From contig NZ_JAVIFT010000007.1 in the NCBI RefSeq assembly GCF_031157355.1, forward strand, positions 62,001 through 126,000: a stretch of 64,000 nucleotides of DNA. Reading direction: 5' to 3'. Positions 29,727 to 37,694 of this stretch are shown here, piece by piece. Positions within the stretch are counted from its first letter, which is position 1; each line of letters opens with the position of its first letter. Source of the DNA: Hyphomicrobium sp. LHD-15 (GTDB lineage Bacteria > Pseudomonadota > Alphaproteobacteria > Rhizobiales > Hyphomicrobiaceae). Below the pieces are notes generated by a model that saw only the letters and a program-made list of their open reading frames with translations, had not been told where the DNA came from and made no database searches. Position numbers and translations under genes: made by a program.

Positions 29727-30428
29727 TCAGGCCACGAGCGTGCGGCGGGGTGCGGTTTCGTGCATCCGCCTGATGGTGGTGGCGATCGGACACTCGTAGG
29801 CGAGCGCTTCGATGCTGCGGCAGACGAGGCGGTTGCGTCCGGCGACCGCGATCAGCCCGTTCGCTCTCATGCGCGAGACGATTCTGGATACGGTGTCGGC
29901 GTTGAGCGCCAGGTGCTCTGCGATATCGGTGCGTGAGAGCGGCATGTCGAATACGATTCCGGCAGGAGTCTGCTTGCCGACGCGGAGCGCGATCTCGGTC
30001 ATCAACGCCGCGACACGTTCGTCGCCGGTGAGGCCCGCGATGATCGTGTTGTGCAGGGCAAGACGGGCGGTCTGGTCGGCGAGGCGATCGGAGACGTGGT
30101 GCGCGAGATCCGGGTCGCCTTCGAACAGGCCACGGGCGATTGACCAGCGCAGCCGCCAGACTTCGCCGTTTTCCGAGGCGGCGGCGATCTCGGTCCCGTC
30201 CAATGGCGGGATCGCGGAGGAACGGATGCAATCGCCGGGGTAAAGCAGGCTCAGGATCTGGTGGCGGTCGTCGCGCCAGGCGGCGCGCACGAGAAAGACG
30301 CCGGTCTGGATCAGATAGAGCGTCTCGTCGGACTCGGCGGATATGGCGAGCTTCTGGCGCTTGCGCGTGGAGATGCGCACCGTATGCGGTTCGAGCTGCT
30401 GCAGAACGAATTCGGGTGATGGTTTCAT
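29727..30428 (-). CDS. Crp/Fnr-family transcriptional regulator
   Basis: A 233-residue regulator. Residues ~10-120 are a cyclic-nucleotide-binding-type beta barrel (SDETLYLIQTGVFLVRAAWRDDRHQILSLLYPGDC). The C-terminal winged helix-turn-helix has SRTDIAEHLALNADTVSRIVSRM. The recognition helix reads D-T-V-S-R where FNR has E-T-I-S-R, so it should still read TTGAT-like half-sites. There is no N-terminal cysteine cluster, so it is not an Fe-S oxygen sensor like FNR and is closer to FixK/Dnr types. It is divergent from an OmpW-like porin gene whose upstream region has two matching boxes. Confidence 0.9.
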   Translation of the reverse strand: MKPSPEFVLQQLEPHTVRISTRKRQKLAISAESDETLYLIQTGVFLVRAAWRDDRHQILSLLYPGDCIRSSAIPPLDGTEIAAASENGEVWRLRWSIARGLFEGDPDLAHHVSDRLADQTARLALHNTIIAGLTGDERVAALMTEIALRVGKQTPAGIVFDMPLSRTDIAEHLALNADTVSRIVSRMRANGLIAVAGRNRLVCRSIEALAYECPIATTIRRMHETAPRRTLVA

Positions 30429-30602
30429 TTGCTCGGCAGGTCTCGTCGGTGTCGAAGCTTCGGGGCCGATCGGGTAGAGAGCAGCGCGTTGGCGCGGCCC
30501 GCGGTCCGATGGCGGACGATCGATGCGCGGGATTTATCCCGGCGGTCCGATCCCCTTCTCCCGCGGATCTCGAACACTTCGGCATCTCGGCGATGGTTCG
30601 CT

Positions 30603-30616
30603 TTGACGGCGATCAA
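30603..30616. promoter_or_regulatory. FNR/FixK-type box, upstream copy
   Basis: TTGAC-GGCG-ATCAA: one change from the TTGAT-N4-ATCAA consensus. It lies 55 bases (centre to centre) from a perfect copy, between the Crp/Fnr gene and the porin gene. Confidence 0.55.
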
Positions 30617-30657
30617 GGCCGCAGGGGCTCAGAGAGCCGCGCGACGCCGCACCCCTT

Positions 30658-30671
30658 TTGATCTCGATCAA
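30658..30671. promoter_or_regulatory. perfect FNR/FixK-type box
   Basis: TTGAT-CTCG-ATCAA is an exact dyad. If it acts as a class II activator site (centre at -41.5), the start of transcription would be near 30706, giving a leader of about 145 bases before the porin start at 30852. It could equally serve the leftward regulator gene. Confidence 0.75.
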
Positions 30672-30851
30672 TGGTTTCGTGGCGTGGCTGCAACGAAGCC
30701 ATCGGAATGGGGGCGGTGCTGATTTGTGTCAGCAATGCCAGCGATTTGGCGCTTAAGCCCGGACGCCGACGCAGCCCATGGTGTCGCGAGCGAATGAGTG
30801 CCGGCGCGTTGGTCGAGCCGGTCGGGGGAATTTTCAGTCGGGAAGGACTCG

Positions 30852-31553
30852 ATGATGACGAGGACAAAACTTTTGGGATCGCTGGCCGTGATCGGCAGCT
30901 TGGTTGCAGCAACTCAGCCGGCAGCGGCCGGAAGCGAGAGCGGCAATTTCATGGTTCGCGTACAGGGCACGGTGGTCGATCCGGATTCGAGCGCCAAGGT
31001 TTCGTCCGGCGGCAGCGTGGTTGCGGGCTACGACGCGGAAGTCGACACAGAGGTGCTGCCGACGCTGACGCTCTCCTACTTCCTCAACAAGAACGTTGCG
31101 GTCGAACTGTTCTGCTGCTTCGCCAAGCTCGAGGCAGAAGGAAAGGGCGGTATCAACGGCACCGATCTCGGTGACTTCTGGGTGTTTCCGCCGGCTTTGA
31201 CGCTGCAGTACCACTTCGACAACTTCGGCCGTTTCAAGCCCTACGTGGGCGCGGGCGTGCAGTACATCCACTTCTTCGGCGAAGGGCGTAGCGATCTTGG
31301 CGGCGCCAAGATCGATCTCGACGACGCCTTCGGGTTCACGCTGCAGGCGGGTGTCGACATCTCGCTCGGCGGCGGCTGGTACCTCAACGCCGACGTGAAG
31401 AAGACCTTCATCGATACGGACGCGTCGTGGAAGGGCACCGGCATCACGGCGGATGTCGAGATCGATCCGTGGATCTACAGCGTCGGCGTCGGCTATCGCT
31501 TCAATTTCGAGGATCTGTTCGCGCCGCGCTCGGCGCCGGTCGCCTTGAAGTAG
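30852..31553 (+). CDS. OmpW-family outer-membrane protein
   Basis: A 233-residue outer-membrane beta-barrel. The signal peptide is MMTRTKLLGSLAVIGSLVAATQPAAAG. The mature part has the OmpW pattern: LPTLTLSYFLNKNVAVELFCCF near residue 85, then LTLQYHFDNFGRFKPYVGAGVQYIHFF, GWYLNADVKKTFIDTD, and the final strand IYSVGVGYRFNF. OmpW proteins form small 8-stranded channels for hydrophobic compounds. Two ATGs (30852, 30855) follow GGGAAGGA. Control by an FNR-like protein is suggested by the boxes upstream; FNR control of ompW is known in enteric bacteria. The residues after the barrel (EDLFAPRSAPVALK) are unusual. Confidence 0.9.
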   Translation: MMTRTKLLGSLAVIGSLVAATQPAAAGSESGNFMVRVQGTVVDPDSSAKVSSGGSVVAGYDAEVDTEVLPTLTLSYFLNKNVAVELFCCFAKLEAEGKGGINGTDLGDFWVFPPALTLQYHFDNFGRFKPYVGAGVQYIHFFGEGRSDLGGAKIDLDDAFGFTLQAGVDISLGGGWYLNADVKKTFIDTDASWKGTGITADVEIDPWIYSVGVGYRFNFEDLFAPRSAPVALK

Positions 31554-31620
31554 GCCGCGACGCTTCCTGTTTTCGAATGTCTCCGAGAGCCGATCTCTCA
31601 CTCTCTCGGAGGCTGCTCTG

Positions 31621-31646
31621 GGCCCGGTGCAAACCGGGCCTTTTTT
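31621..31646 (+). terminator. Rho-independent terminator after the porin gene
   Basis: GGCCCGGT and ACCGGGCC pair around GCAA, followed by six T. It isolates the porin gene from the sigma-54 unit downstream. Confidence 0.9.
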
Positions 31647-31794
31647 ATGCTCGTTTGCAGGTGCGAGCCGTCTGTTGTCGCGACGGCTCCATAGATGCCA
31701 ACTGCGGCATGGACGCTACAGATGTCGCGCGCGTACGCAGCCGACCAAATATGTAACTATATAAAGTTCCAACAATTTGACGGTGCGCATGCGG

Positions 31795-31810
31795 TGGCAC
31801 GGCAGTTGCG
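31795..31810 (+). promoter_or_regulatory. sigma-54 (RpoN) -24/-12 promoter
   Basis: TGGCACG-GCAG-TTGC matches the sigma-54 consensus (TGGCACG-N4-TTGC) exactly, with the invariant GG and GC at the correct 10-base spacing. Transcription would begin near 31821, giving a leader of about 55 bases before the dehydrogenase ATG at 31875. An enhancer-binding activator would be required by this sigma factor; none is encoded in the window. Confidence 0.8.
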
Positions 31811-31823
31811 TAGTCTGCGCCGA

Positions 31824-31846
31824 AGCTTGGCTGCTTGAACCAAGCT
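31824..31846 (+). promoter_or_regulatory. leader stem-loop of the PQQ dehydrogenase mRNA
   Basis: AGCTTGG (31824-31830) and CCAAGCT (31840-31846) form a 7-base stem right at the predicted 5' end, followed by A-rich sequence and the ribosome-binding site GAAGGGAGA. It may stabilise the mRNA; there is no T-run, so it is not a terminator. Confidence 0.5.
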
Positions 31847-31874
31847 ATCGAAAAAAAAACTGAAGGGAGACCCC

Positions 31875-33626
31875 ATGACGAGAATAAGCGCTCGCCGCTC
31901 TTCGGCGGCGACGAGGATGCTGTTGTCTGCCGTTCTCATCGTTCCATCGGCTACAGTTCTTGCGCAAGATGCAGAACCGCCGCTCGGGATAGATACGCTG
32001 GAGGCGACGTTTAAATGGCGTCCGAACTATGTCAGCGACGACATGCTCAAGAACGCCGACAAGGACGCCAACAACTGGCTGAACTACGGCAAGGGCTACG
32101 ACCAGAAGCGTTATAGCCAGCTCACCCAGATCAACCGGGACAACATCAAGAAGCTCGTGCCGCTGTGGAATCTGTCGTTCGGCGTCAACGACGCGCAGGA
32201 CAGCCAGGTGCTGTCGGTCAACGGCACTCTCTACGTCACGTCCAGCCAAAACAAAGTCTTCGCCGTCGAGGGATCGACCGGCCGCATCCTTTGGAAATAC
32301 GAGCATCCGCTGCCCGCCGATATCGGGCCGTTCTTGTGCTGCGAGGCGATCAACCGCGGCGTTGCGGTCTATAAAGACAAAGTCTACATGGCGACGCTCG
32401 ACACCCAAGTCGTGGCGCTGAATGCGTGGAGCGGCAAGGAGGTGTGGAAGGTCAAGCTCGGCGATTACACGAGCGGTGACATCTATACCTCGGCTCCGCT
32501 CGTCGCCGATGGGAAGGTCATCGTCGGCAATTCAGGCGGCGATCTCGGCGGAAACGCGGGCCGTATCAGCGCGCTCGACCCGGAAACGGGCAAGAAGATC
32601 TGGGAGCAGTTCACGCGCCCGACGAGCGCGGACCATCCGCAGGCCAAGACGTGGGGCAACAACTCGTGGGAGAACGGCGGCGCGTCAGCGTGGCTGACAG
32701 GCTCTTACGAGCCGTCGACAAAGACACTGTTCTGGGGTGGCGGCAACCCGGCCCCGGATTTCGATCGGCATAGCCGGCCGGGAGACAATCTCTACAGCGA
32801 CTCCACCATCGCCATGAACGTCGAGACCGGCGAGATCAAGTATCATTTCCAGTATACGCCGAACGACGCGTGGGACTATTCGGGCAACAACGAAGCAATC
32901 CTGCTCGACGACGAGCAGGGGCGCAAAGTGTGGCTGCACGGCGATCGCAACGGGCACCTCTATTCGATCGATCGGACGAACGGCAAATGCAACTGGGTCG
33001 TGCCGATCGCGCGCGTGAACTGGGTGAAGGAATGGCAGGAGAACTGCCGCCCGATCGCCGATCCGGCGAAGGTGCCGGTCAAGGGCAAGCTTGTCACCGA
33101 CATCGCGCCGGTGCTCGACGGTGGCAAGGAATGGCATCCCGCAACCTATAGCCCCAAGACGAAGATGATCTACATTCCGTTCATCGACAGCTCGATGAAC
33201 ATCGAGCTCAAGGATCAGAAGTTCGAACGCGGCAAGTGGTTCCTTCGCTCGAAGGTGCTGTCGGTCAATCCGTACACGGGCGGCCTCAAGGCGTTCAACG
33301 CGACGACCGGCGAACTGGTGTGGACGAAGCCGCAAAGCTTCCCGGCGACGAGCGGTCTTGTCAGCACGGCGGGTGGCCTCGTGTTCTCGGGTGACGCGGA
33401 GGGATACTTCAGCGCTGTTGCCGACGATACCGGTGAGGAACTCTGGCGCTTCAACGTCGGAACCGGAATCCACGGCAATCCCACGACGTTCACGGTCAAC
33501 GGCAAGCAGGTCGTCGCCATCGTTTATGGGCCGGGCGGCGGCAGCTTGTGGCCGCTCGCTTATGCCGAGTTCATGAAGACGCACAACCGCGGCGGCGGTG
33601 TCATGCTGTTCGGGCTCCCGAACTAG
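31875..33626 (+). CDS. PQQ-dependent alcohol dehydrogenase, probably calcium type
   Basis: A 583-residue periplasmic quinoprotein. A signal peptide ends near TVLAQD. It has the eight-bladed propeller with W-motifs, and the vicinal disulfide pair Cys155-Cys156 (GPFLCCEAI) that lies over PQQ. The catalytic Asp is 334, in NDAWDYSGNNE. Two residues on, at the position that is Asp in lanthanide enzymes (XoxF, PedH), there is Ser336, as in calcium-type PedE/ExaA. It is therefore most like a Ca-dependent ethanol-type enzyme; the substrate is not certain. It is transcribed from a sigma-54 promoter, and a cytochrome c that could accept its electrons follows 75 bases downstream. Confidence 0.93.
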   Translation: MTRISARRSSAATRMLLSAVLIVPSATVLAQDAEPPLGIDTLEATFKWRPNYVSDDMLKNADKDANNWLNYGKGYDQKRYSQLTQINRDNIKKLVPLWNLSFGVNDAQDSQVLSVNGTLYVTSSQNKVFAVEGSTGRILWKYEHPLPADIGPFLCCEAINRGVAVYKDKVYMATLDTQVVALNAWSGKEVWKVKLGDYTSGDIYTSAPLVADGKVIVGNSGGDLGGNAGRISALDPETGKKIWEQFTRPTSADHPQAKTWGNNSWENGGASAWLTGSYEPSTKTLFWGGGNPAPDFDRHSRPGDNLYSDSTIAMNVETGEIKYHFQYTPNDAWDYSGNNEAILLDDEQGRKVWLHGDRNGHLYSIDRTNGKCNWVVPIARVNWVKEWQENCRPIADPAKVPVKGKLVTDIAPVLDGGKEWHPATYSPKTKMIYIPFIDSSMNIELKDQKFERGKWFLRSKVLSVNPYTGGLKAFNATTGELVWTKPQSFPATSGLVSTAGGLVFSGDAEGYFSAVADDTGEELWRFNVGTGIHGNPTTFTVNGKQVVAIVYGPGGGSLWPLAYAEFMKTHNRGGGVMLFGLPN

Positions 33627-33701
33627 CAACGACGGACGGCATCGGTCCCGCTCTCGGGCGGGACCGAAACCCTCGGCACTGACAACAATCGGGACTATCG
33701 C

Positions 33702-34166
33702 ATGATAAGGAATTTCCTTCGGTCGCACCTGCGGGCGATCACTGCCGTCGTGTTGCTCGGCAGCCTTGCCGCTTCGGCGCACTTCGGCAACGTGTCCGCA
33801 ATGTCGGGGGGGCAGTCTCAAGCTCCGGCGTCAAAGGCGTCACAGAACCCCTTCGCGGGCGATCACGCAGCCCTTTTGGAGGGCGCGGATTTGTTCGGAC
33901 GCAACTGCCAGCAATGCCACAGCACGCGCGGGATCGGCGGGAAGTGTCCGCAGCTCATTCACGGGGCGTGGGGGCCTGAGGGGGCTAACACGGACGAGCT
34001 GATGTTTCGTACGATCTCCGAAGGGCGGCCAAACACGCAGATGGGTGCGTTCAAGGATGCGCTGACGAAAGACGAGATCTGGAAGATTGTTGCTTATCTC
34101 AGATACGAAGCCCAACGTTACGCGCATCAGTCGAAAGATGACGACGAGGACTCCAGCCGCCGCTGA
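33702..34166 (+). CDS. c-type cytochrome, probable electron acceptor
   Basis: A 154-residue periplasmic protein. A signal peptide covers about residues 1-33 (after MIRNFLRSHLR). One haem site CQQCH lies at 69-73, and the likely axial Met is in NTQMGAF around residue 108. A final helix (DEIWKIVAYLRY) is typical of class I cytochromes, and an acidic/basic tail (DDDEDSSRR) ends the protein. Its position directly after the PQQ dehydrogenase suggests it plays the role of a cytochrome c550/cL type partner, passing electrons to a terminal oxidase. A separate promoter is not evident, so co-transcription is likely. Confidence 0.9.
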   Translation: MIRNFLRSHLRAITAVVLLGSLAASAHFGNVSAMSGGQSQAPASKASQNPFAGDHAALLEGADLFGRNCQQCHSTRGIGGKCPQLIHGAWGPEGANTDELMFRTISEGRPNTQMGAFKDALTKDEIWKIVAYLRYEAQRYAHQSKDDDEDSSRR

Positions 34167-34205
34167 CGCGCGGGCAGGAGAAGTGGCGGGTCATCTCGCG
34201 TGTGG

Positions 34206-34514
34206 TCAGCTCTTGCAGACTTTGGCGGTGGCGCGGCAGGTCCAGAGCACGCCATCCTGCGCGCATTTGTAGACCGGCTTCGAGAAGCGATCCTGTTCGA
34301 TCGGCCAGTTGCCCGTTACCTGGCGGATGATCAGGAACGCCTCGTATTCGGCGAAGCCGCGCGTGATGCCGGTTGCGGATCCAGCTTTGGTGACGCAGGC
34401 CGGGGCGGCCAAGGCCAAGCTCGATTGGCCGAGGGCGACCAGAGCCAGGGAGGCGGCGAGTGGGGCGATCGATTTCGGCCGACATGCAACTTTCAGCGCG
34501 TGGTGCGGTGGCAT
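34206..34514 (-). CDS. small secreted Cys-containing protein
   Basis: A 102-residue protein. The ATG at 34514 is chosen because AGGAG is 7 bases upstream; the open frame continues further up. The signal region (about MPPHHALKVACRPKSIAPLAASLALVAL split by a basic stretch) ends near LALAA-PAC. The mature ~65 residues hold four Cys (PACVTK, YKCAQD, WTCRA, KVCKS), which could form two disulfides. It is convergent with the cytochrome gene. Family not recognised. Confidence 0.6.
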   Translation of the reverse strand: MPPHHALKVACRPKSIAPLAASLALVALGQSSLALAAPACVTKAGSATGITRGFAEYEAFLIIRQVTGNWPIEQDRFSKPVYKCAQDGVLWTCRATAKVCKS

Positions 34515-34617
34515 TCGGGTCTCCTGTTGCTGGTGCATGGCGGACCGTGCAGCAGGATGGTGACCACGCCAAGGCGCCATACTTGCTCTTGGGATTGCGG
34601 CGCGGCTAGATAGCGGC

Positions 34618-35121
34618 ATGAGCAGAACAGGCTTTTACTCAGGTTCGTTCGATCCGGTCACGCTGGGCCATACGGACATCATCTCGCGCGCGAGCCGGCT
34701 CGTCGACCGGCTGGTGATCGGGATCGGCGTGCATCCGGCCAAGTCGCCGTTGTTCGCGGACGACGAACGGGTTGCGATGCTGGAAGCGGAAACGAAGCCG
34801 ATCGCCAAGGCGGCCGGCATTCCGATCGAGGTCGTTACCTTCTCGGATCTCGCGGTCACGGCCGCGCAGCGGTTCGGAGCCGAGGTCATCTTTCGCGGAT
34901 TGAGAGACGGCACGGACTTCGACTACGAGATGCAGATGGCCAACATGAACGGCGAGATGGCGCCCAGCGTGCAGACGGTGTTTGTCGCCGCCTCGCCGCA
35001 GGTTCGGCATATCGCGGCCAATCTCGTGCGCCAGATTGCGCTCCTGGGCGGGGACGTAACGCCGTTCGTTTCCAAGGCGGTTGCAGCGCGACTCGCCACG
35101 AAGGCGAAGGGTAAGCGGTAA
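34618..35121 (+). CDS. coaD: pantetheine-phosphate adenylyltransferase
   Basis: A 167-residue enzyme of coenzyme A synthesis that transfers AMP to 4'-phosphopantetheine. It shows the nucleotidyltransferase motif [16 protein letters not shown] with the GHxD-type catalytic motif, [20 protein letters not shown], and the C-terminal [21 protein letters not shown]. Length is normal for the family. It is the first gene of the coaD - cyclophilin - cyclophilin run often found after gyrA in alphaproteobacteria. Confidence 0.97.
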   Translation: MSRTGFYSGSFDPVTLGHTDIISRASRLVDRLVIGIGVHPAKSPLFADDERVAMLEAETKPIAKAAGIPIEVVTFSDLAVTAAQRFGAEVIFRGLRDGTDFDYEMQMANMNGEMAPSVQTVFVAASPQVRHIAANLVRQIALLGGDVTPFVSKAVAARLATKAKGKR

Positions 35122-35236
35122 GGCACTGAGAAGCTTATCGTTTCATGCCGGGTTGCCGGGCGTGATGCGACAGGCCATAACGGCGGGCGTCGAATTCCGC
35201 CCACGACGACAAACAGCAAGGGCTCGGGGAGCGCTC

Positions 35237-35875
35237 ATGGAAACGATCAGGGGACTGCTGTCTCTAAGGGACTTGGTTCCGTTGAAAGGCTTGGTCGCGT
35301 TTGCACTGGCCTTCGTGATGACCGCCTGCAGCGGTAGCGCTCCGAACATTCAGGTCGTCGATAAGACCACGAAGAGCGCAAATAGCATGGTCACCACCGG
35401 CGCGGTGGCGGACGATCCTTCGAATACGCTGATCCTGGAGCTCAAGGGCGGCAAGGTTACGATCCGGCTGCGGCCTGACTTGGCGCCGAAGCACGTGGAG
35501 CGCATCAAGACGCTTGCCGCGCAGGGCTTCTACAATGGGCTCAAGTTCCATCGCGTGATCCCGGGCTTCATGGCCCAGACCGGCGATCCGACCGGCACCG
35601 GCGCGGGCGGCTCGAAGCTTCCGGACCTGCCGGCCGAGTTCACGCCGACGGCTTTCGAGCGCGGCACGCTCGGCATGGCGCGCACCTCTGATCCGAACAG
35701 CGCCAACAGCCAGTTCTTCATCTGCTTCACCTACGCGACCAATCTCAACGGTCAGTACACCGTGTTCGGCCAGGTGGTGGACGGAATGCAGTTCGTCGAC
35801 CAGATCGCTCCGGGCGAGCCGCCGCCGAAGCCCGATACGATCATCAAAATGTACCTGGCTTCGGGCGCGCACTGA
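35237..35875 (+). CDS. periplasmic cyclophilin, possible lipoprotein
   Basis: A 212-residue peptidyl-prolyl cis-trans isomerase. I start at the ATG at 35237 (GGGGAGCG upstream). An N-terminal hydrophobic stretch ends in FVMTAC-SGSA, a plausible lipobox, so it is probably a periplasmic lipoprotein or anchored protein. The cyclophilin domain starts near residue 55: NTLILELKGGKVTIRL, with the active-site motif FHRVIPGFMAQTGDP and later ANSQFFICF. It is separated from the second, cytosolic cyclophilin by a terminator hairpin, and the two are paralogues. Confidence 0.93.
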   Translation: METIRGLLSLRDLVPLKGLVAFALAFVMTACSGSAPNIQVVDKTTKSANSMVTTGAVADDPSNTLILELKGGKVTIRLRPDLAPKHVERIKTLAAQGFYNGLKFHRVIPGFMAQTGDPTGTGAGGSKLPDLPAEFTPTAFERGTLGMARTSDPNSANSQFFICFTYATNLNGQYTVFGQVVDGMQFVDQIAPGEPPPKPDTIIKMYLASGAH

Positions 35876-35901
35876 TCCGCGCGCCGACGTTCAAGCCCGA
35901 T

Positions 35902-35937
35902 GCGGAGCCGCACGTGCGCGTGGCTCCGCGCTTTTTC
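35902..35937 (+). terminator. terminator between the two cyclophilin genes
   Basis: GCGGAGCC at 35902-35909 pairs with GGCTCCGC at 35922-35929, then GCTTTTTC. It probably separates or attenuates expression of the second gene. Confidence 0.75.
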
Positions 35938-35964
35938 TGTTTCATCCTCTAGTGGAGCTTTGCC

Positions 35965-36438
35965 ATGGCCGATATCGATCCCGAGAACACGCTGATCATC
36001 GAAACGACGAAGGGACAGGTCGTCATCCAGCTGAGGCCGGACCTTGCGCCGAACCACGTGGCGCGCATCAAGCAGCTCGCACGCGAAGGTTTCTACGACG
36101 GCGTCGTGTTCCATCGCGTGATCGAGGGCTTCATGGCGCAGACCGGTTGCCCGCACGGCTCCGGCACGGGCGGCTCGAAGTATCCCAACCTCAAGGCCGA
36201 GTTCAACGCTGAGCCGCATGTGCGCGGCATCTGCTCGATGGCGCGGGCGGCTTCTCCCGACAGCGCCAACAGTCAGTTCTTCATCGTGTTCGACGACGCG
36301 ACGTTCCTCGACAAGAAGTACACGGTCTGGGGACAGGTGATCGAAGGCATGGAGAACGTCGACAAGATCAAGCGCGGCGAGCCGGTGCAGAACCCGGACA
36401 AGATGATCTCGGTGAAGGTTGCGGCGGACGCAGCGTAA
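35965..36438 (+). CDS. ppiB: cytosolic peptidyl-prolyl isomerase (cyclophilin)
   Basis: A 157-residue cyclophilin with no signal peptide. It covers the whole fold: NTLIIETTKGQVVIQLRPD, FHRVIEGFMAQTGCPHGSG, GSKYPNLKAEFN, SQFFIVFDDATFLDKKYTVWGQV. The active-site residues Arg, Phe, Met and Gln are all in FHRVIEGFMAQ. It catalyses proline isomerisation during protein folding and follows a periplasmic paralogue. Confidence 0.94.
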   Translation: MADIDPENTLIIETTKGQVVIQLRPDLAPNHVARIKQLAREGFYDGVVFHRVIEGFMAQTGCPHGSGTGGSKYPNLKAEFNAEPHVRGICSMARAASPDSANSQFFIVFDDATFLDKKYTVWGQVIEGMENVDKIKRGEPVQNPDKMISVKVAADAA

Positions 36439-36480
36439 GCCTAGCCGGAACGTTTGGAATTGATTGTGAAGGAGCGTGGC

Positions 36481-36861
36481 ATGTCGGGCGGGGTGTGGGC
36501 GTATTGGAACATCGGCATCGCCGGGTTGCTCGGCGCTGCGGGCGTTGCGCTCGCCGCCGTCGCGGCACACCGGGTGGCCGAGCCCTCACTCACGACTGCC
36601 GCGCTCTTTCTGATCCTGCATGGTGCGGCCGCGCTCGCGCTTTCGGCGCTGGCCGGAAACGCGACGTGGCCGACCGGCTTTTTGGTGGCGGGCTCGCTGA
36701 TGCTGTTTGCGGTCTCGCTGTTCTCGGGGGACGTGGCGGCGCGCGTTCTGCTCGGTGACCGGCTGTTTCCGATGGCGGCGCCGATCGGCGGGTCGCTCTT
36801 AATCATCAGCTGGCTGGTGGCGTCTTTGAGCGGTGTCATCACCGCGTTCAAAAGCGGCTGA
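36481..36861 (+). CDS. DUF423-family membrane protein
   Basis: A 126-residue integral membrane protein with four predicted helices: ~10-30 (GIAGLLGAAGVALAAVAAH), ~40-62 (LFLILHGAAALALSALAG), ~66-88 (GFLVAGSLMLFAVSLFSG) and ~100-122 (PIGGSLLIISWLVASLSG). The AHR motif after helix 1 and the FSGD and APIGG motifs fit DUF423. I use the ATG at 36481, because AAGGAG stands upstream. Function in the family is unknown. Confidence 0.85.
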   Translation: MSGGVWAYWNIGIAGLLGAAGVALAAVAAHRVAEPSLTTAALFLILHGAAALALSALAGNATWPTGFLVAGSLMLFAVSLFSGDVAARVLLGDRLFPMAAPIGGSLLIISWLVASLSGVITAFKSG

Positions 36862-37111
36862 GCGGGCGCGCTCTTCTCATTGCGTTGCAGCAATATTGGA
36901 CAAGTCTCTGCCTGGTAGTTGAATTTGCTGCCGGGTGGATTACGCTTGCAACAGTCCAGCCTGAGTCGCTGCGTCGGAATTGTGCCGGCGTGGCATGTGC
37001 TGCAGGTGAATGGCGTCTCAATAAAAAGTGCTGGTGAGTGTTTTGGCTCGCGTTTTCGCGCCGGGCCGCGCGCTCGGCTCATTGCAACCAAACCCGCTTG
37101 GGGGAGACGAC

Positions 37112-37345
37112 ATGGAAATGATCAACACCACGAAGTCCTGGATCGCCGGCCTGACCGAAGTAGGCCTGATGCTTATCGCGCTCGCCATCGTCGCGTCGCT
37201 GCTGGCTGGCGGCACGGTGCCGTTTTTCGGCGGCGTCGTCGCCAACATCGTCAATATGGTGAAGGAACTCGGCACGAACGGTCTCGTCGGGCTCATCGCG
37301 CTCGGCTTTATCTTCTGGCTGTTCTCGAAGCGTACGATCGCCTGA
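37112..37345 (+). CDS. small two-helix membrane protein, first paralogue
   Basis: A 77-residue protein with a GGGGGAGA ribosome-binding site before the ATG at 37112. Two hydrophobic helices, about 12-37 and 52-72 (TEVGLMLIALAIVASLLAGG; NGLVGLIALGFIFWLFSK), flank a short amphipathic loop. It shares layout with the 81-residue protein that follows 48 bases downstream, so the pair look like diverged duplicates. Family not recognised. Confidence 0.65.
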   Translation: MEMINTTKSWIAGLTEVGLMLIALAIVASLLAGGTVPFFGGVVANIVNMVKELGTNGLVGLIALGFIFWLFSKRTIA

Positions 37346-37361
37346 CAATCAAACAGGGGAG

Positions 37362-37385
37362 GGCGCGGGGCTGAAACCCCGCGCC
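37362..37385 (+). promoter_or_regulatory. GC-rich intercistronic hairpin between paralogous small genes
   Basis: GGCGCGGGG pairs with CCCCGCGCC around CTGAAA and ends 8 bases before the next ATG, where a ribosome-binding site should be. There is no T-run. It could block or regulate translation of the second small protein. Confidence 0.5.
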
Positions 37386-37393
37386 GGCCGTTC

Positions 37394-37639
37394 ATGCCTG
37401 ATTTTATCGCGCACGTTCGCAACGCCGGATGGCTTGTCGTCGAGGCCGGGCTGCTGATCGTCATCCTTTGCGTGCTTCTCAACATCATCCTCGGGCCGTC
37501 GAGCAGCGGCGATTTCGTCGCCTCGGTGGCCACGAATGCCAACACGTTCCTGCAGGGATTGCCGGCGGGGACTGTCGTGGCGCTCGTGGCGGTGTTCATG
37601 GCCTACTGGATTGTGACGCGCCGGAACTTGGCCTCCTAA
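37394..37639 (+). CDS. small two-helix membrane protein, second paralogue
   Basis: An 81-residue protein. Two helices at ~14-34 (LVVEAGLLIVILCVLLNIILG) and ~57-76 (GTVVALVAVFMAYWIVTRR) flank a loop with polar residues. The overall plan matches the preceding 77-residue protein: a short N-terminus, a long helix, a ~22-residue loop, then a second helix ending in basic residues. No Shine-Dalgarno sequence is visible, and a stable hairpin takes its place, so translation may depend on the upstream gene. Confidence 0.6.
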   Translation: MPDFIAHVRNAGWLVVEAGLLIVILCVLLNIILGPSSSGDFVASVATNANTFLQGLPAGTVVALVAVFMAYWIVTRRNLAS

Positions 37640-37694
37640 AGCAGACCAAGCGCCGGACAGGCTCGCGGTGGGCACACGCGGCTCGCCTCGGCAG

